Shown here: piece after piece, positions 1-7,452 of the stretch | Numbering within the stretch: the first letter of the stretch is position 1 | How the letters are laid out: each line of letters begins with the position of its first letter | Position numbers and translations under genes: made by a program | Origin: JAGOEX01 sp964630905 | GTDB lineage: Bacteria; UBP6; UBA1177 | Assembly (NCBI GenBank): GCA_964630905.1 | Contig: CAZVWR010000008.1 | Location: forward strand, 26,039 to 90,038 | Direction: 5' to 3' | DNA: 64,000 nt | The notes under the pieces: generated by a model | The model's input: only the letters and a program-made list of their open reading frames with translations | The model's database searches: none | What the model was told of the DNA's origin: nothing

Positions 1-1
1 A

Positions 2-469
2 GAGAACACCTCTCACCGGTTTGAACTTTTAAGGGAGCTCCCTTCCGGAATAAAGAAATACGAAAGTCTGCCCATCATAAAAAGGAACTGGTTCAGAGTT
101 GTTCTTGCAATCCCTTTTCTTATGGTGGTAATCTCGTTTATGATCTGGCTGACCGGTAATTTAAGGGAAAACATCTCGAAAAGCAGAAGGGCTAAGGTAG
201 AGAAGTGGAAAGAAAAGATAGACAGAGCGGGTTCCCTTAACGAAATTTTAAATATTTTCTACGATGCTCTTAAAGAGATATATTCAATTGAGTTAAGAGG
301 TGAAAGAAAACAGAATGTTAAGAAAAAATACGGAAATTCGGTCGGTGATATAATTGAATTCATTAAAGAGATAGAGTTTGCATCATATTCCAGCAAAGCA
401 GGATCGGACATCTCATCTTTCAGGTCAAAGGCAAAAGGTTTTCTTGATCTCAGAGGTGATAAAAAATGA
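2..469 (+). CDS. batD: BatD-like protein, C-terminal part (5' end outside window)
   Basis: The reading frame is open from the first bases of the window, so the start and the N-terminal periplasmic domains are missing. What remains is one transmembrane helix (about residues 38-52 of the visible part, VVLAIPFLMVVISFMIW) followed by a basic, helical cytoplasmic tail. This matches the end of BatD/aerotolerance proteins, in which Ig-like domains are followed by one membrane helix and a small helical tail. It overlaps the next gene, a BatE-like TPR-SH3 protein, by 4 bases, which supports a Bat operon (MoxR ATPase and VWA proteins expected upstream). Known role of the family: envelope stress or oxygen tolerance in a membrane complex. 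The identity rests mostly on tail architecture and context. Confidence 0.55.
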   Translation, partial: ENTSHRFELLRELPSGIKKYESLPIIKRNWFRVVLAIPFLMVVISFMIWLTGNLRENISKSRRAKVEKWKEKIDRAGSLNEILNIFYDALKEIYSIELRGERKQNVKKKYGNSVGDIIEFIKEIEFASYSSKAGSDISSFRSKAKGFLDLRGDKK

Positions 470-1176
470 GAAAGAGTGCATTATTCCTTTTTTTATTTGT
501 TTTATTTTCCTCACTTGGTGCCGCTGAGGACGGTTTTTCACTTTATCTGAACAAAAATTACAAAGAGGCATACATTGCGTTCAATGAACAGTTCATAAGT
601 TCGAGCGGTGACCCGCTATATGCTTATAATCTCGGCGTGACTGCTACTGCGATGGGGCAGAAGGGAAGTGCTGTTTATTTTTATATTCAGGCGCTACAGC
701 GGGCACCTGAGCTTCCCGAAGCAAAGAACAACCTGAAGATCCTTGCCGGCGAGATGAATATCACGATTCCTCAGGTACTTCTTGAGCCGGTCCATTCAGT
801 TGATTATCTGCTCATAATATTTCTTATTTCGATCTATCTCTTTTCAATTCTTGTGTCAGTTCTGTGTTTCCGTAACGACTGGAGGATAAAGACTGCACTG
901 CTCCCGGTTTTTCTTGTCATGACCGTTTCAGCGGCAATGTATTTCATTAATTATGAGGAAGAGAACAGGATCAACTGGGCTGTTGCGGTGAGCGGGGATT
1001 CTCTCAGAAGCGGTCCTGACTCATCTCTGACTGAGATAGGAAAAATAAGAGAAGGGGAAATAATAAATGTAGTATCTTCAAGCGGTTCGTGGTATAAAGT
1101 GAAGAGTTTTCAGGATAATGTAGAGGGCTGGATAGAGTTGAAAAGCATTCGGGCGGTAATGAGAGGTCACATATGA
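466..1176 (+). CDS. batE: BatE-like TPR and SH3 domain protein
   Basis: A signal peptide (about residues 1-19) is followed by TPR repeats (about 20-95; note the YNLGVTATAMGQ and AVYFYIQALQRAPELPEAKNN segments), two membrane helices (about 107-130 and 143-160) and a C-terminal bacterial SH3 domain (about 168-232, with the SSGSWYKV and GWIEL signatures). TPR, then two membrane helices, then SH3 is the typical BatE layout. It overlaps batD and the bamD-like gene by 4 bases on each side, so translation is probably coupled. Inference: it acts as the scaffold component of the Bat membrane complex. The domain calls are firm; the Bat name depends on the neighbouring BatD-like tail. Confidence 0.7.
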   Translation: MRKSALFLFLFVLFSSLGAAEDGFSLYLNKNYKEAYIAFNEQFISSSGDPLYAYNLGVTATAMGQKGSAVYFYIQALQRAPELPEAKNNLKILAGEMNITIPQVLLEPVHSVDYLLIIFLISIYLFSILVSVLCFRNDWRIKTALLPVFLVMTVSAAMYFINYEEENRINWAVAVSGDSLRSGPDSSLTEIGKIREGEIINVVSSSGSWYKVKSFQDNVEGWIELKSIRAVMRGHI

Positions 1177-1892
1177 ACTATAGGATTTTATTGGTTTTTT
1201 CTGTTGCATTGACAGTTGTTTTTTCATATTCCTGCAAATCGGCTCCGGTCATTAAAGGAGCGGAATCGGATGGAGAAGTAGTATACAAGCAGGGTCTGTA
1301 CTACCTCGAAAAAGGGGATTATGTCAATGCCGAGAACAAGTTCATGAAGGTGATCTCTGATTTCAGTTACAGTATTTATGAACCTTTTGCCACAGCTGCA
1401 CTGGGTGATACATATTTTTATAAAGAGGAATATCCTTCTGCAGTTGAGGTTTACAGCCGTTTTGTGAAAATGAGACCGACTCATGAAAAGACCCCGTGGG
1501 CGGAATTGCAGATCGCAAACAGTTATTTAAAACAGATGCCGTCAGACTTTTTCATCTTTCCCAGTCCTTCGGAAAGAGATGTCGATATTGTTGAAAAAGC
1601 AGTCACACAGTTTAGGCACTATCTTTCAAAGTATCCCGATGACGGAAACAGGGAGAAAGGAATAAAAGATCTTGAGAAAGCGGAACTGGTACTTATCGAG
1701 AGAGATCTTAGGGTTGCTGAATATTATGCTAAAAAGAAAAGATGCGCCTCGGCAAATACAAGACTTAAATATATCTCAGATAATTTCACAGTTACTACTG
1801 ACAAAAACAAAAAAAGGATCAGTGCAATTTTAAAGAAATGTCCAGAAGTTAAAGAAGAAAAGAAACCGGAAGAAAAAGCAGATGCAAAATAG
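1173..1892 (+). CDS. bamD: BamD-like outer membrane assembly lipoprotein
   Basis: A lipoprotein signal ends in a lipobox with Cys21 (FSYSC). Four to five TPR-like repeats follow (GLYYLEKGDYVNAENKF; AALGDTYFYKEEYPSAVEVY; ELQIANSYLKQ; AVTQFRHYLSKYPDD; VAEYYAKKKRCASANTRLKYI). That repeat series, the RDLRVAEYYxKK segment and the length of 239 residues are typical of BamD/YfiO. The family is the essential lipoprotein partner of BamA in inserting beta-barrels into the outer membrane. The C-terminus is Lys/Glu-rich (about 226-239). It is translationally coupled to batE upstream and overlaps the next lipoprotein gene by 11 bases. Confidence 0.8.
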   Translation: MNYRILLVFSVALTVVFSYSCKSAPVIKGAESDGEVVYKQGLYYLEKGDYVNAENKFMKVISDFSYSIYEPFATAALGDTYFYKEEYPSAVEVYSRFVKMRPTHEKTPWAELQIANSYLKQMPSDFFIFPSPSERDVDIVEKAVTQFRHYLSKYPDDGNREKGIKDLEKAELVLIERDLRVAEYYAKKKRCASANTRLKYISDNFTVTTDKNKKRISAILKKCPEVKEEKKPEEKADAK

Positions 1893-2691
1893 ATGTTCAG
1901 TTCTGTTCCTGTTCTTTTTTCTCACCTCTATTCTTGTTTCCTCATGTGATCTTTCCCAAAACCAGAAAGCCGAAGTCGTTAAGATCCTTGAAATAAGAGA
2001 AGACCTTTTAAACAAAGGTGACATCAAATCTCTTGAAATTCTTATGACGACTGATTTTCCTGATAAAAAGAAGTATTTTGACCAGTTGACATATCAGCAC
2101 CAGTATTTTTTCAAATTATCTTACGATATGAATACGATTGAGATACTTTCGTCATCGATTCTGGGGAGAAGGGTGCATATCATGGTGGGTTATGACATTT
2201 CTTACAAAAGCCCTGATGATGTTGCCGAAACTTTCTGGCTTGACAGGAAAGAGGATGTCATCATGGTCAGAGAGAAGATCGGCTGGAAGATAGCTGACAT
2301 CAGGGAAATGAAGAACACAGGAAGAAAAATAGATCCACAGACTGTTCACGACATATTTTTTGCACTTGATACAAGAAAGACCGCTCTGAATAACGGGGAT
2401 CATGAACTTTTTTCAACGGTGATCTGGGAAAAATATCCCGACAGGGAAAAGCTTGTTGATAATTTCAAAAAGAACGCCTCTGCGTTCATCAATGTCAATT
2501 ACGGCCTTAAAAACAGAAAATTTCAGTATGTTTCACCCTCAATCGACGAGGCAAGGGTCATTCAGTATTTTGATCTGGTCTTCAATATCAAAGGTCTTGA
2601 TTCGACCGAAAAGATCGAAGAACAGTCAGAACTCATCTCATTAAAGAAAATGCCCGACAACACATGGAAGATCACTGACGGACTGAAGTAG
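1882..2691 (+). CDS. putative lipoprotein with two NTF2-like halves
   Basis: A signal peptide ends in a lipobox (LVSSC, Cys near residue 22). The mature part seems to consist of two related halves of about 115 residues. Each opens with a helix containing a KxxLNxGD/KTALNNGD segment, and each ends in a strand of the form W-K-I-x-D (GWKIADI near 130 and TWKITDG at the C-terminus). This is the pattern of SnoaL/NTF2-like cone folds, so an internal duplication is likely. I do not recognise a specific function. It is the last gene of the bat-bamD operon, overlapping bamD by 11 bases. A smaller lipoprotein at 24726 has the same NTF2-like C-terminal ending. Confidence 0.7.
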   Translation: MQNRCSVLFLFFFLTSILVSSCDLSQNQKAEVVKILEIREDLLNKGDIKSLEILMTTDFPDKKKYFDQLTYQHQYFFKLSYDMNTIEILSSSILGRRVHIMVGYDISYKSPDDVAETFWLDRKEDVIMVREKIGWKIADIREMKNTGRKIDPQTVHDIFFALDTRKTALNNGDHELFSTVIWEKYPDREKLVDNFKKNASAFINVNYGLKNRKFQYVSPSIDEARVIQYFDLVFNIKGLDSTEKIEEQSELISLKKMPDNTWKITDGLK

Positions 2692-2758
2692 TATTTTTTC
2701 ACCACCTATACTTGAAATTCTCTTTAGCGAATTTGCCTAATAATTACAGCATCATATC

Positions 2759-2787
2759 TTGACATTAATTTTTTTTGAAAATAGAAT
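2759..2787 (+). promoter_or_regulatory. sigma70-type promoter for the KilA-N gene
   Basis: TTGACA and TAGAAT are separated by 17 bases, about 45 bases before the KilA-N start codon. The -35 is a perfect consensus match and the -10 matches five of six. It gives the accessory islet its own transcription start, separate from the bamD operon. Confidence 0.6.
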
Positions 2788-2830
2788 CTCAAAGGTTAAT
2801 AGAAGTCATTGAGAAGAAATGGAGGAATAA

Positions 2831-3334
2831 TTGAAAAGTTCAAAAATGGATGTTCAGGGCAAAGAAATAGCAGTTATTGCTCAAAATGATGAAGACTATA
2901 TTTCTTTGTCTGATATTGCCAGACACAAAGATCCGCTCAGAACTGATTATATTGTTCAAAACTGGATAAGGAGCAGAACAACTATTGAATATCTCGGAAT
3001 CTGGGAGCAGTTGAATAATCCGGGTTTTAATTCCATCGAATTCGATGGGTTTAGAAAGCAGGCAGGTCTAAACAGTTTTATTCTTACTCCGAAACAATGG
3101 ATTGAAAAAACAAACGCCATAGGGATTATTTCAAAAACCCCCAAGGAGGTTTATTCACATGAATTTATAAACCCCTCAAAAATACCGCTCATAAAACCGA
3201 GTTTTCAACATTTTTTATTTAATAAAGTGTCAGACAGGCAATCTAAAAATGAATATATTAAAAATTCATGCTTAAAGACAATCCATAAAAATTATGTTTG
3301 CCGTTTTTATAAATCACCGGAACAGGCAAGTTAA
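2831..3334 (+). pseudogene. truncated KilA-N domain protein
   Basis: Residues about 15-100 match the start of a KilA-N DNA-binding domain (YISLSDIARHKDP, QNWIRSRTTIEYLGIWEQLN, EFDGFRKQAG, LTPKQWIEKTNAIGIISK). Family members normally continue with a GGTYAHKDIAFEF-type segment to roughly 250-280 residues. Here the similarity stops near residue 100, and the remaining 65 residues are unrelated. The last 77 bases run antisense into the convergent gene at 3258, so the tail is probably read-through after a deletion. The TTG start has a GGAGG five bases upstream; an in-frame ATG lies at 2846. Such proteins are common in phages and mobile islets; their cellular role is not established. Confidence 0.65.
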
Positions 3335-3815
3335 AAGATAGTCGTCGGCTTCTGTACAAAGGATCTTCCTGCGTATCAATAACCCTTTTTAATTTTCTGG
3401 CTTTTCCGTAATTGTCAAGGCATGCACCAAGAGTAGCAAGAGAAGAAAGTAGCATTAATCCACCGAAACCAAAAACAATATAAGATAGAACCTTTTGATC
3501 AGTGTATAAATAAACAGAAGCCCCAGTTCCAGAAGCAACACCTGTTAAAATATGCGTTACAATAGTGGCTGTTAAAGCATCACGACCTTTTGCAAGATAT
3601 ATTTCTCTTTCCCGTTTCATTTTCAAAAGAGTCTGTGTTTCCTCTGGAGATAAATTCACGGGTGATGAATTAACTGGTGGTGTGCTTGATGTAGGATTTA
3701 TACAAACACCTTTTTCACAAATCCGTTCCCCTTTACAATCCGTATCTTTTGAGCAATCTGCATAAAGGTTGATTGAAAACAATAAAAAAGGTAGAATGGA
3801 CATCAAAACTTTCAT
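3258..3815 (-). CDS. exported protein with Cys-rich motif and two membrane helices
   Basis: A signal peptide (residues 1-19) is followed by a short four-cysteine module (DCSKDTDCKGERICEKGVC, residues 20-38). That spacing is common in secreted and surface proteins of Myxococcota-like bacteria. A Ser/Pro/Asn linker, a charged helix (about 57-75) and two hydrophobic helices (about 80-103 and 109-130) follow. The C-terminal 40 residues end in phenylalanine. I do not recognise a known family. It is the third gene of a minus-strand operon led by two tiny membrane proteins (3982-4131 and 3836-3976), with GGAG eight bases before the ATG. Its 3' end overlaps the truncated KilA-N reading frame. Confidence 0.65.
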   Translation of the reverse strand: MKVLMSILPFLLFSINLYADCSKDTDCKGERICEKGVCINPTSSTPPVNSSPVNLSPEETQTLLKMKREREIYLAKGRDALTATIVTHILTGVASGTGASVYLYTDQKVLSYIVFGFGGLMLLSSLATLGACLDNYGKARKLKRVIDTQEDPLYRSRRLSFNLPVPVIYKNGKHNFYGLSLSMNF

Positions 3816-3835
3816 TTAATTAACTCCATTATTTT

Positions 3836-3976
3836 TTATCTTACTCTTTTTCTTTGTTCTTTTAGTTCTTTATTTTTTTTTAAAACATCATGCGTTCCAG
3901 AGACAATTCCAAAAATTGTAAATGGTAAAAGAATAAAAAAAATGAATATTATACCAATAATTTCAGAAAAATCCAT
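3836..3976 (-). CDS. 46-residue single-pass membrane protein
   Basis: This small frame starts MDFSEIIGII. It has one hydrophobic helix (about residues 5-26) followed by a basic tail (KKNKELKEQRKRVR), giving an N-out/C-in prediction by the positive-inside rule. The start has a purine-rich AGGGGG immediately upstream. It begins 5 bases after the stop of a similar 49-residue frame and ends 20 bases before the secreted Cys-motif gene, so the three look like one operon with a shared promoter at 4160-4188. No known family is recognised. Support is architecture, spacing and the promoter; expression is untested. Confidence 0.5.
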   Translation of the reverse strand: MDFSEIIGIIFIFFILLPFTIFGIVSGTHDVLKKNKELKEQRKRVR

Positions 3977-3981
3977 GCCCC

Positions 3982-4131
3982 CTACCTTTTCTTGTTTTTT
4001 TCTCTCTGAATATCATCAATTTCATCACTAATTTTATCATTTCTCTTTTCAAAAAAAGGAATTACAACCGAAAATACAAACAATCCAATAATTCCTACTA
4101 AAAGCCCAACAATATCAAAAGTTTCTCTCAT
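3982..4131 (-). CDS. 49-residue single-pass membrane protein
   Basis: This frame starts MRETFDIVGLLVG. One hydrophobic helix (about residues 7-27) is followed by an acidic then basic tail (EKRNDKISDEIDDIQREKNKKR). It has the same layout as the 46-residue frame immediately downstream: helix of equal length, Pro near the helix end, charged C-terminal tail. That suggests duplication or a paired function. The ribosome-binding site is weak. A strong promoter match ends about 29 bases before the start codon. No known family is recognised. Confidence 0.5.
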   Translation of the reverse strand: MRETFDIVGLLVGIIGLFVFSVVIPFFEKRNDKISDEIDDIQREKNKKR

Positions 4132-4159
4132 TTTTTACCATTAAAAATCAAGTTGAGTA

Positions 4160-4188
4160 AAAATATCATGTATCAAATTCTTTGTCAA
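4160..4188 (-). promoter_or_regulatory. promoter of the micro-membrane-protein operon
   Basis: Read on the minus strand, TTGACA (4183-4188) and TATTTT (4160-4165) are separated by exactly 17 bases. Transcription would start about 20 bases before the 49-residue gene. This is the main reason to believe that the small frames are expressed. Confidence 0.6.
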
Positions 4189-4249
4189 CTAATTTGTCAG
4201 CAGTAGCATTAGAAAAGATTGAAGACAAGGATAAATTATCTTCTTCTTC

Positions 4250-4312
4250 AGAAACAGGGGTCGGGTCAGCATAATTATATAAATATTTCAATCAAATATT
4301 GCATAACATATT
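4250..4312. mobile_element. possible end of a RAYT/Y1-transposase-type element (remnant)
   Basis: This non-coding stretch between the divergent genes contains GGGGTCGGGTC (4257-4267) followed by an AT-rich segment and ATTGCATAAC (4298-4307). From memory, this combination flanks REP-associated tyrosine transposase (Y1_Tnp) units in a number of genomes. No transposase gene is present, so it would be a decayed or solo end. The surrounding 4189-4429 bases are otherwise AT-rich with no convincing gene. The call rests on recalled motif similarity only. Confidence 0.25.
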
Positions 4313-4429
4313 AATTTAACTCTTAAATCATCTTGTTTTTGACTTGTTTATAATTTTTTATCCAATTTCTTGCATATTTAATTCAGTTATTGCATTATCT
4401 ATTGGTGACTAAATTTTTGGAGTCGGAAA

Positions 4430-5293
4430 ATGGATGCAAAAAAAGATCTTGAGATGGTAGAGTACCTATCAGTAGATGGAATAACAAGACTTGATGTGCT
4501 CATTGAAAACGAAAGTGTGTGGCTTAACCAGCTCCAAATAGCTGAATTATTCGGAGTTAAGCAACCAGCCGTTTCCAAACACATAAAAAACATTTACGAT
4601 TCATTTGAATTGGATGAAAAAAGCACTTATTCCATTTTGGAATATATGGGAAACGACGGAAAACAGTTATATAAATCAAGATATTACAATCTGGACATGA
4701 TTATTTCTATTGGCTATCGTGTTAACTCTGTAAAAGCAACCCGTTTCCGTGTCTGGGCAACAAAAATACTGAAATCGTATTTGTTGAAGGGTTATGTCAT
4801 TGATCAGAGATTTGAAATGATTGAAAAACAGTTGCAAGACAATGCAGTAAAAATATTAAAACATGAAAAACAGATAGAACAGTTGGTAAGACAGGCAATC
4901 CCGCCAAAACAAGGTGTTTTCTTTGAAGGTCAGGTCTTTGAAGCACACAAATTCGTTTCGGATATCGTTCGTTCGGCTGAAAAATCCATCATCCTGATTG
5001 ATAATTATGTTGATGACACCGTTCTTACTCTTTTTTCCAAACGGAAACGCGGAGTTGTGCTCAAAATCCTCACAAAAAATCTTTCAAAACAGATTATCCT
5101 CGACATTCAGAAATTTAACGAACAGTTTCCGCCTGCTGAAATAAAAGAATTTAATCATTCCCATGACCGCTTCATCATAATTGACGATCGCGACCTTTTT
5201 CACTTCGGGGCATCACTTAAAGACCTCGGAAAAAAATGGTTTGGATTTTCCAAAATGGATATTGAAGTGACGAAGATGTTGTCAAGGATATAA
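4430..5293 (+). CDS. RhuM-family protein fused to a PLD-like C-terminal domain
   Basis: Residues 10-125 form the RhuM-type DNA-binding module (ESVWLNQLQIAELFGVKQP, VSKHIKNIYDSFELDE, YYNLDMIISIGYRVNS, TRFRVWATKILKSYLLKGYV). A short coiled segment (about 128-155) leads to a C-terminal domain (165-287) with SIILIDNYVD and HDRFIIIDD. That H-x-R/K-like site with flanking strands resembles a single phospholipase-D-type half site (HxK replaced by HDR). RhuM proteins are typical of genomic islands; proven functions are lacking. GGAG lies about ten bases before the ATG, and possible promoter elements lie at 4370-4398 (TTGCAT-17-CATTAT). It is flanked by the KilA-N remnant and housekeeping thiI, consistent with an inserted islet. 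Confidence 0.75.
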   Translation: MDAKKDLEMVEYLSVDGITRLDVLIENESVWLNQLQIAELFGVKQPAVSKHIKNIYDSFELDEKSTYSILEYMGNDGKQLYKSRYYNLDMIISIGYRVNSVKATRFRVWATKILKSYLLKGYVIDQRFEMIEKQLQDNAVKILKHEKQIEQLVRQAIPPKQGVFFEGQVFEAHKFVSDIVRSAEKSIILIDNYVDDTVLTLFSKRKRGVVLKILTKNLSKQIILDIQKFNEQFPPAEIKEFNHSHDRFIIIDDRDLFHFGASLKDLGKKWFGFSKMDIEVTKMLSRI

Positions 5294-5354
5294 CAGCAAT
5301 CTTCTTGAATTAATCTCCTGAAACCGCACAAAATACAGATTCATCACAGATCAC

Positions 5355-5383
5355 TTGACAATATCTCTTAAATCCAATTAAAT
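5355..5383 (+). promoter_or_regulatory. probable promoter for thiI-lipA operon
   Basis: A perfect TTGACA is followed after 17 bases by TTAAAT (four of six). The predicted start falls about 30 bases before the thiI ATG. No thiamine riboswitch is visible in the short leader. Confidence 0.45.
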
Positions 5384-5420
5384 GCAGTGATGTTTTTTTA
5401 ATTTTTATGGAAGTGGATAA

Positions 5421-6602
5421 ATGTTTCGAAATATACTTGTCAGATATGACGAAATTGCATTGAAAAAAAGGAATCGCGGCTGGTTTGAAGATCTTCTTCT
5501 GAACAACATCCGTTCAAGTGTAGGTGAACTGGGTTCTGCCGGAAAATTCAGGGGAAGAATGGGTGTCGAGCTCAAAAGCGAAGAGAGTTTGAAAGAAGTT
5601 GTGAACCGACTTTCGTTCATTCCGGGAATATCGAGTTTTTCGCCTGCTTTCAAACTGCCTCTGAGTGCGCCGTGGGATGACATTGTTGAATGTGCATTGA
5701 AGCTTGCTCACGAAGCTCTGGTCGATGGAAGAACGGTCATAAAAGTGATTTGTACCCGTTCAAATAAGAGATATCCGGGAACTTCGATCGAGATCCAGCA
5801 GAAACTTGCTGAGTCGGTTCTTACAAACTTGGACGGAAAATTCACAGTTTCAATGAAAAAATATACATTCGCACTTGAAATTGAAATAGATACGAACGGA
5901 ATATTCCTTTTCAGCAGAAAAATAGCAGGGATAAAAGGGCTTCCTTCAGGTTGTGCAGGTGAATATTTATCGCTTCTTTCGGGCGGTATTGACAGCCCCG
6001 TTGCATCGTTCATGACAATGAGAAGAGGGGGCCGCATCCATTACATCAGCTTCTATTCTCCGCCTTACACAGGTGAAGAGAGCATGAAAAAACTCGAGGA
6101 CCTTGCAGGACATCTCAAGAAATATCAGGGCGTTTCGACAAAGCTTTTCATTGCTCCGCTCATTGACATTCAGCTTCTTATCAAAGCAAGATGTCACGAA
6201 GGATATAGAACTATTCTGTTTAGACGGATGATGTTCAAGATCGCTGAAAAGATCGCAATCGCCAATAAATTTGATGCTCTTATCACAGGTGAAGCCCTTT
6301 CGCAGGTTGCAAGCCAGACAATTGAAAACCTCACCTGCATAAACGATGCCGTAAAAACGCTCCCTGTCATAAGGCCGCTCATAACTTCAGAAAAAAGCGA
6401 CACTATCGCGATCGCTGAAAAAATAGGGACTTTCCCGATCTCGATAAGGAACTGTCCTGACAGCTGCACAGCTTTTCTGCCAAAATCACCGATAATCCGC
6501 GGAAAACTTGAAAAAGTGCTTGCAGAGGAAAAAAAGCTTGAGCCGGAAATATCTTATCTTCTTGAAGAATCTGTTAAAAATGTGAGAATTGTAAATGTCT
6601 GA
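5421..6602 (+). CDS. thiI: tRNA 4-thiouridine synthase ThiI
   Basis: The protein has an N-terminal ferredoxin-like and THUMP region (about 1-165) and a PP-loop ATPase domain with SGGIDSP at about 185-191. A C-terminal pair, Cys345 and Cys349 (NCPDSC), sits where ThiI proteins carry the cysteine used in sulfur transfer. The length of 393 residues and absence of a rhodanese domain match the short ThiI form. The family adenylates U8 of tRNA and exchanges it for sulfur delivered by a cysteine desulfurase; some members also feed thiazole synthesis. The start has GGAAG upstream. The gene overlaps lipA by 8 bases, so two sulfur-chemistry enzymes are co-transcribed. Confidence 0.93.
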   Translation: MFRNILVRYDEIALKKRNRGWFEDLLLNNIRSSVGELGSAGKFRGRMGVELKSEESLKEVVNRLSFIPGISSFSPAFKLPLSAPWDDIVECALKLAHEALVDGRTVIKVICTRSNKRYPGTSIEIQQKLAESVLTNLDGKFTVSMKKYTFALEIEIDTNGIFLFSRKIAGIKGLPSGCAGEYLSLLSGGIDSPVASFMTMRRGGRIHYISFYSPPYTGEESMKKLEDLAGHLKKYQGVSTKLFIAPLIDIQLLIKARCHEGYRTILFRRMMFKIAEKIAIANKFDALITGEALSQVASQTIENLTCINDAVKTLPVIRPLITSEKSDTIAIAEKIGTFPISIRNCPDSCTAFLPKSPIIRGKLEKVLAEEKKLEPEISYLLEESVKNVRIVNV

Positions 6603-7452
6603 AGAGATGCTTAAAAAATCAACGGTCAAATCACCTTTTGTCGCACCGGTCAAAAAGATCTTGCGAAAATATAATCTCCATTCCGTCTGTGAATCGGCAC
6701 ACTGCCCGAACATAGGCGACTGTTTTAAAAAGAAGACTGCAACTTTTCTTATTCTTGGTAATTCCTGCACAAGGAACTGCCGTTTCTGCAATATAACGCA
6801 CTCCGACGATATTCCTCTTCCTGATGTTCATGAGCCCGAAAATCTCGCATTGGCAGTCAGAGAGCTTAATTTAAGCTATGTCGTTATCACTTCTGTCACA
6901 AGGGATGACCTTGAAGACGGTGGTGCAGACCATTTTTTTAAAGTTGTAGAAAAAGTGAAGGAATATTCCCCGCAGACTCTGGTCGAAGTGCTTACTCCGG
7001 ATTTTAAAGGTGATGAAGAACTGCTTGATATTATTGCAAAATCGCAGATAGATGTTTATAATCACAATGTTGAGACGATATACCGTTTATATGAAAAAGT
7101 GAGACCTCAGGCAGATTATTTCAGGTCACTTGAAGTTCTTTCCTACATGAAAAGAAAGGGTTTCATAACAAAATCGGGAATAATGCTCGGAGTAGGTGAA
7201 ACAGTTGAAGAGGTCAAGGAACTGATGCGGGATCTAAGAGATGCCGGTTGCGACATAATGACGATCGGGCAGTACTTCCAGCCGACAAAGGAGCATCTTG
7301 AAGTCGAAAAGGATTATACGGAAGCAGAGTTCAGAATGTTTGAAGAATATGGTTTAAGTATCGGTTTTAAAGAAGTTTACGCAGGAAGATTTGTGAGAAG
7401 TTCATTCAACGCAAGTGAGATACATAAGAATGTTTCGGGGAGGGTGATTTGA
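6595..7452 (+). CDS. lipA: lipoyl synthase (radical SAM)
   Basis: It contains the auxiliary cluster cysteines Cys32, Cys37 and Cys43 (CX4CX5C) and the radical-SAM triad Cys58, Cys62 and Cys65 (CTRNCRFC). It also has the conserved VVITSVTRDDLEDGGA, YNHNVET, KSGIMLG and TIGQY segments and the C-terminal RSSFNA serine that ligates the auxiliary cluster. At 285 residues it is full length. LipA inserts two sulfur atoms into octanoyl groups on E2 and GcvH proteins. It overlaps thiI upstream and touches the barrel gene downstream (TTG start overlapping its stop). Confidence 0.97.
   Translation: MSEEMLKKSTVKSPFVAPVKKILRKYNLHSVCESAHCPNIGDCFKKKTATFLILGNSCTRNCRFCNITHSDDIPLPDVHEPENLALAVRELNLSYVVITSVTRDDLEDGGADHFFKVVEKVKEYSPQTLVEVLTPDFKGDEELLDIIAKSQIDVYNHNVETIYRLYEKVRPQADYFRSLEVLSYMKRKGFITKSGIMLGVGETVEEVKELMRDLRDAGCDIMTIGQYFQPTKEHLEVEKDYTEAEFRMFEEYGLSIGFKEVYAGRFVRSSFNASEIHKNVSGRVI

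Noticed and set aside
2831..5293. Toxin-antitoxin pair made of the KilA-N and RhuM genes
   Set aside because: They are not adjacent in one operon; an oppositely oriented operon lies between them, and neither shows toxin or antitoxin motifs.
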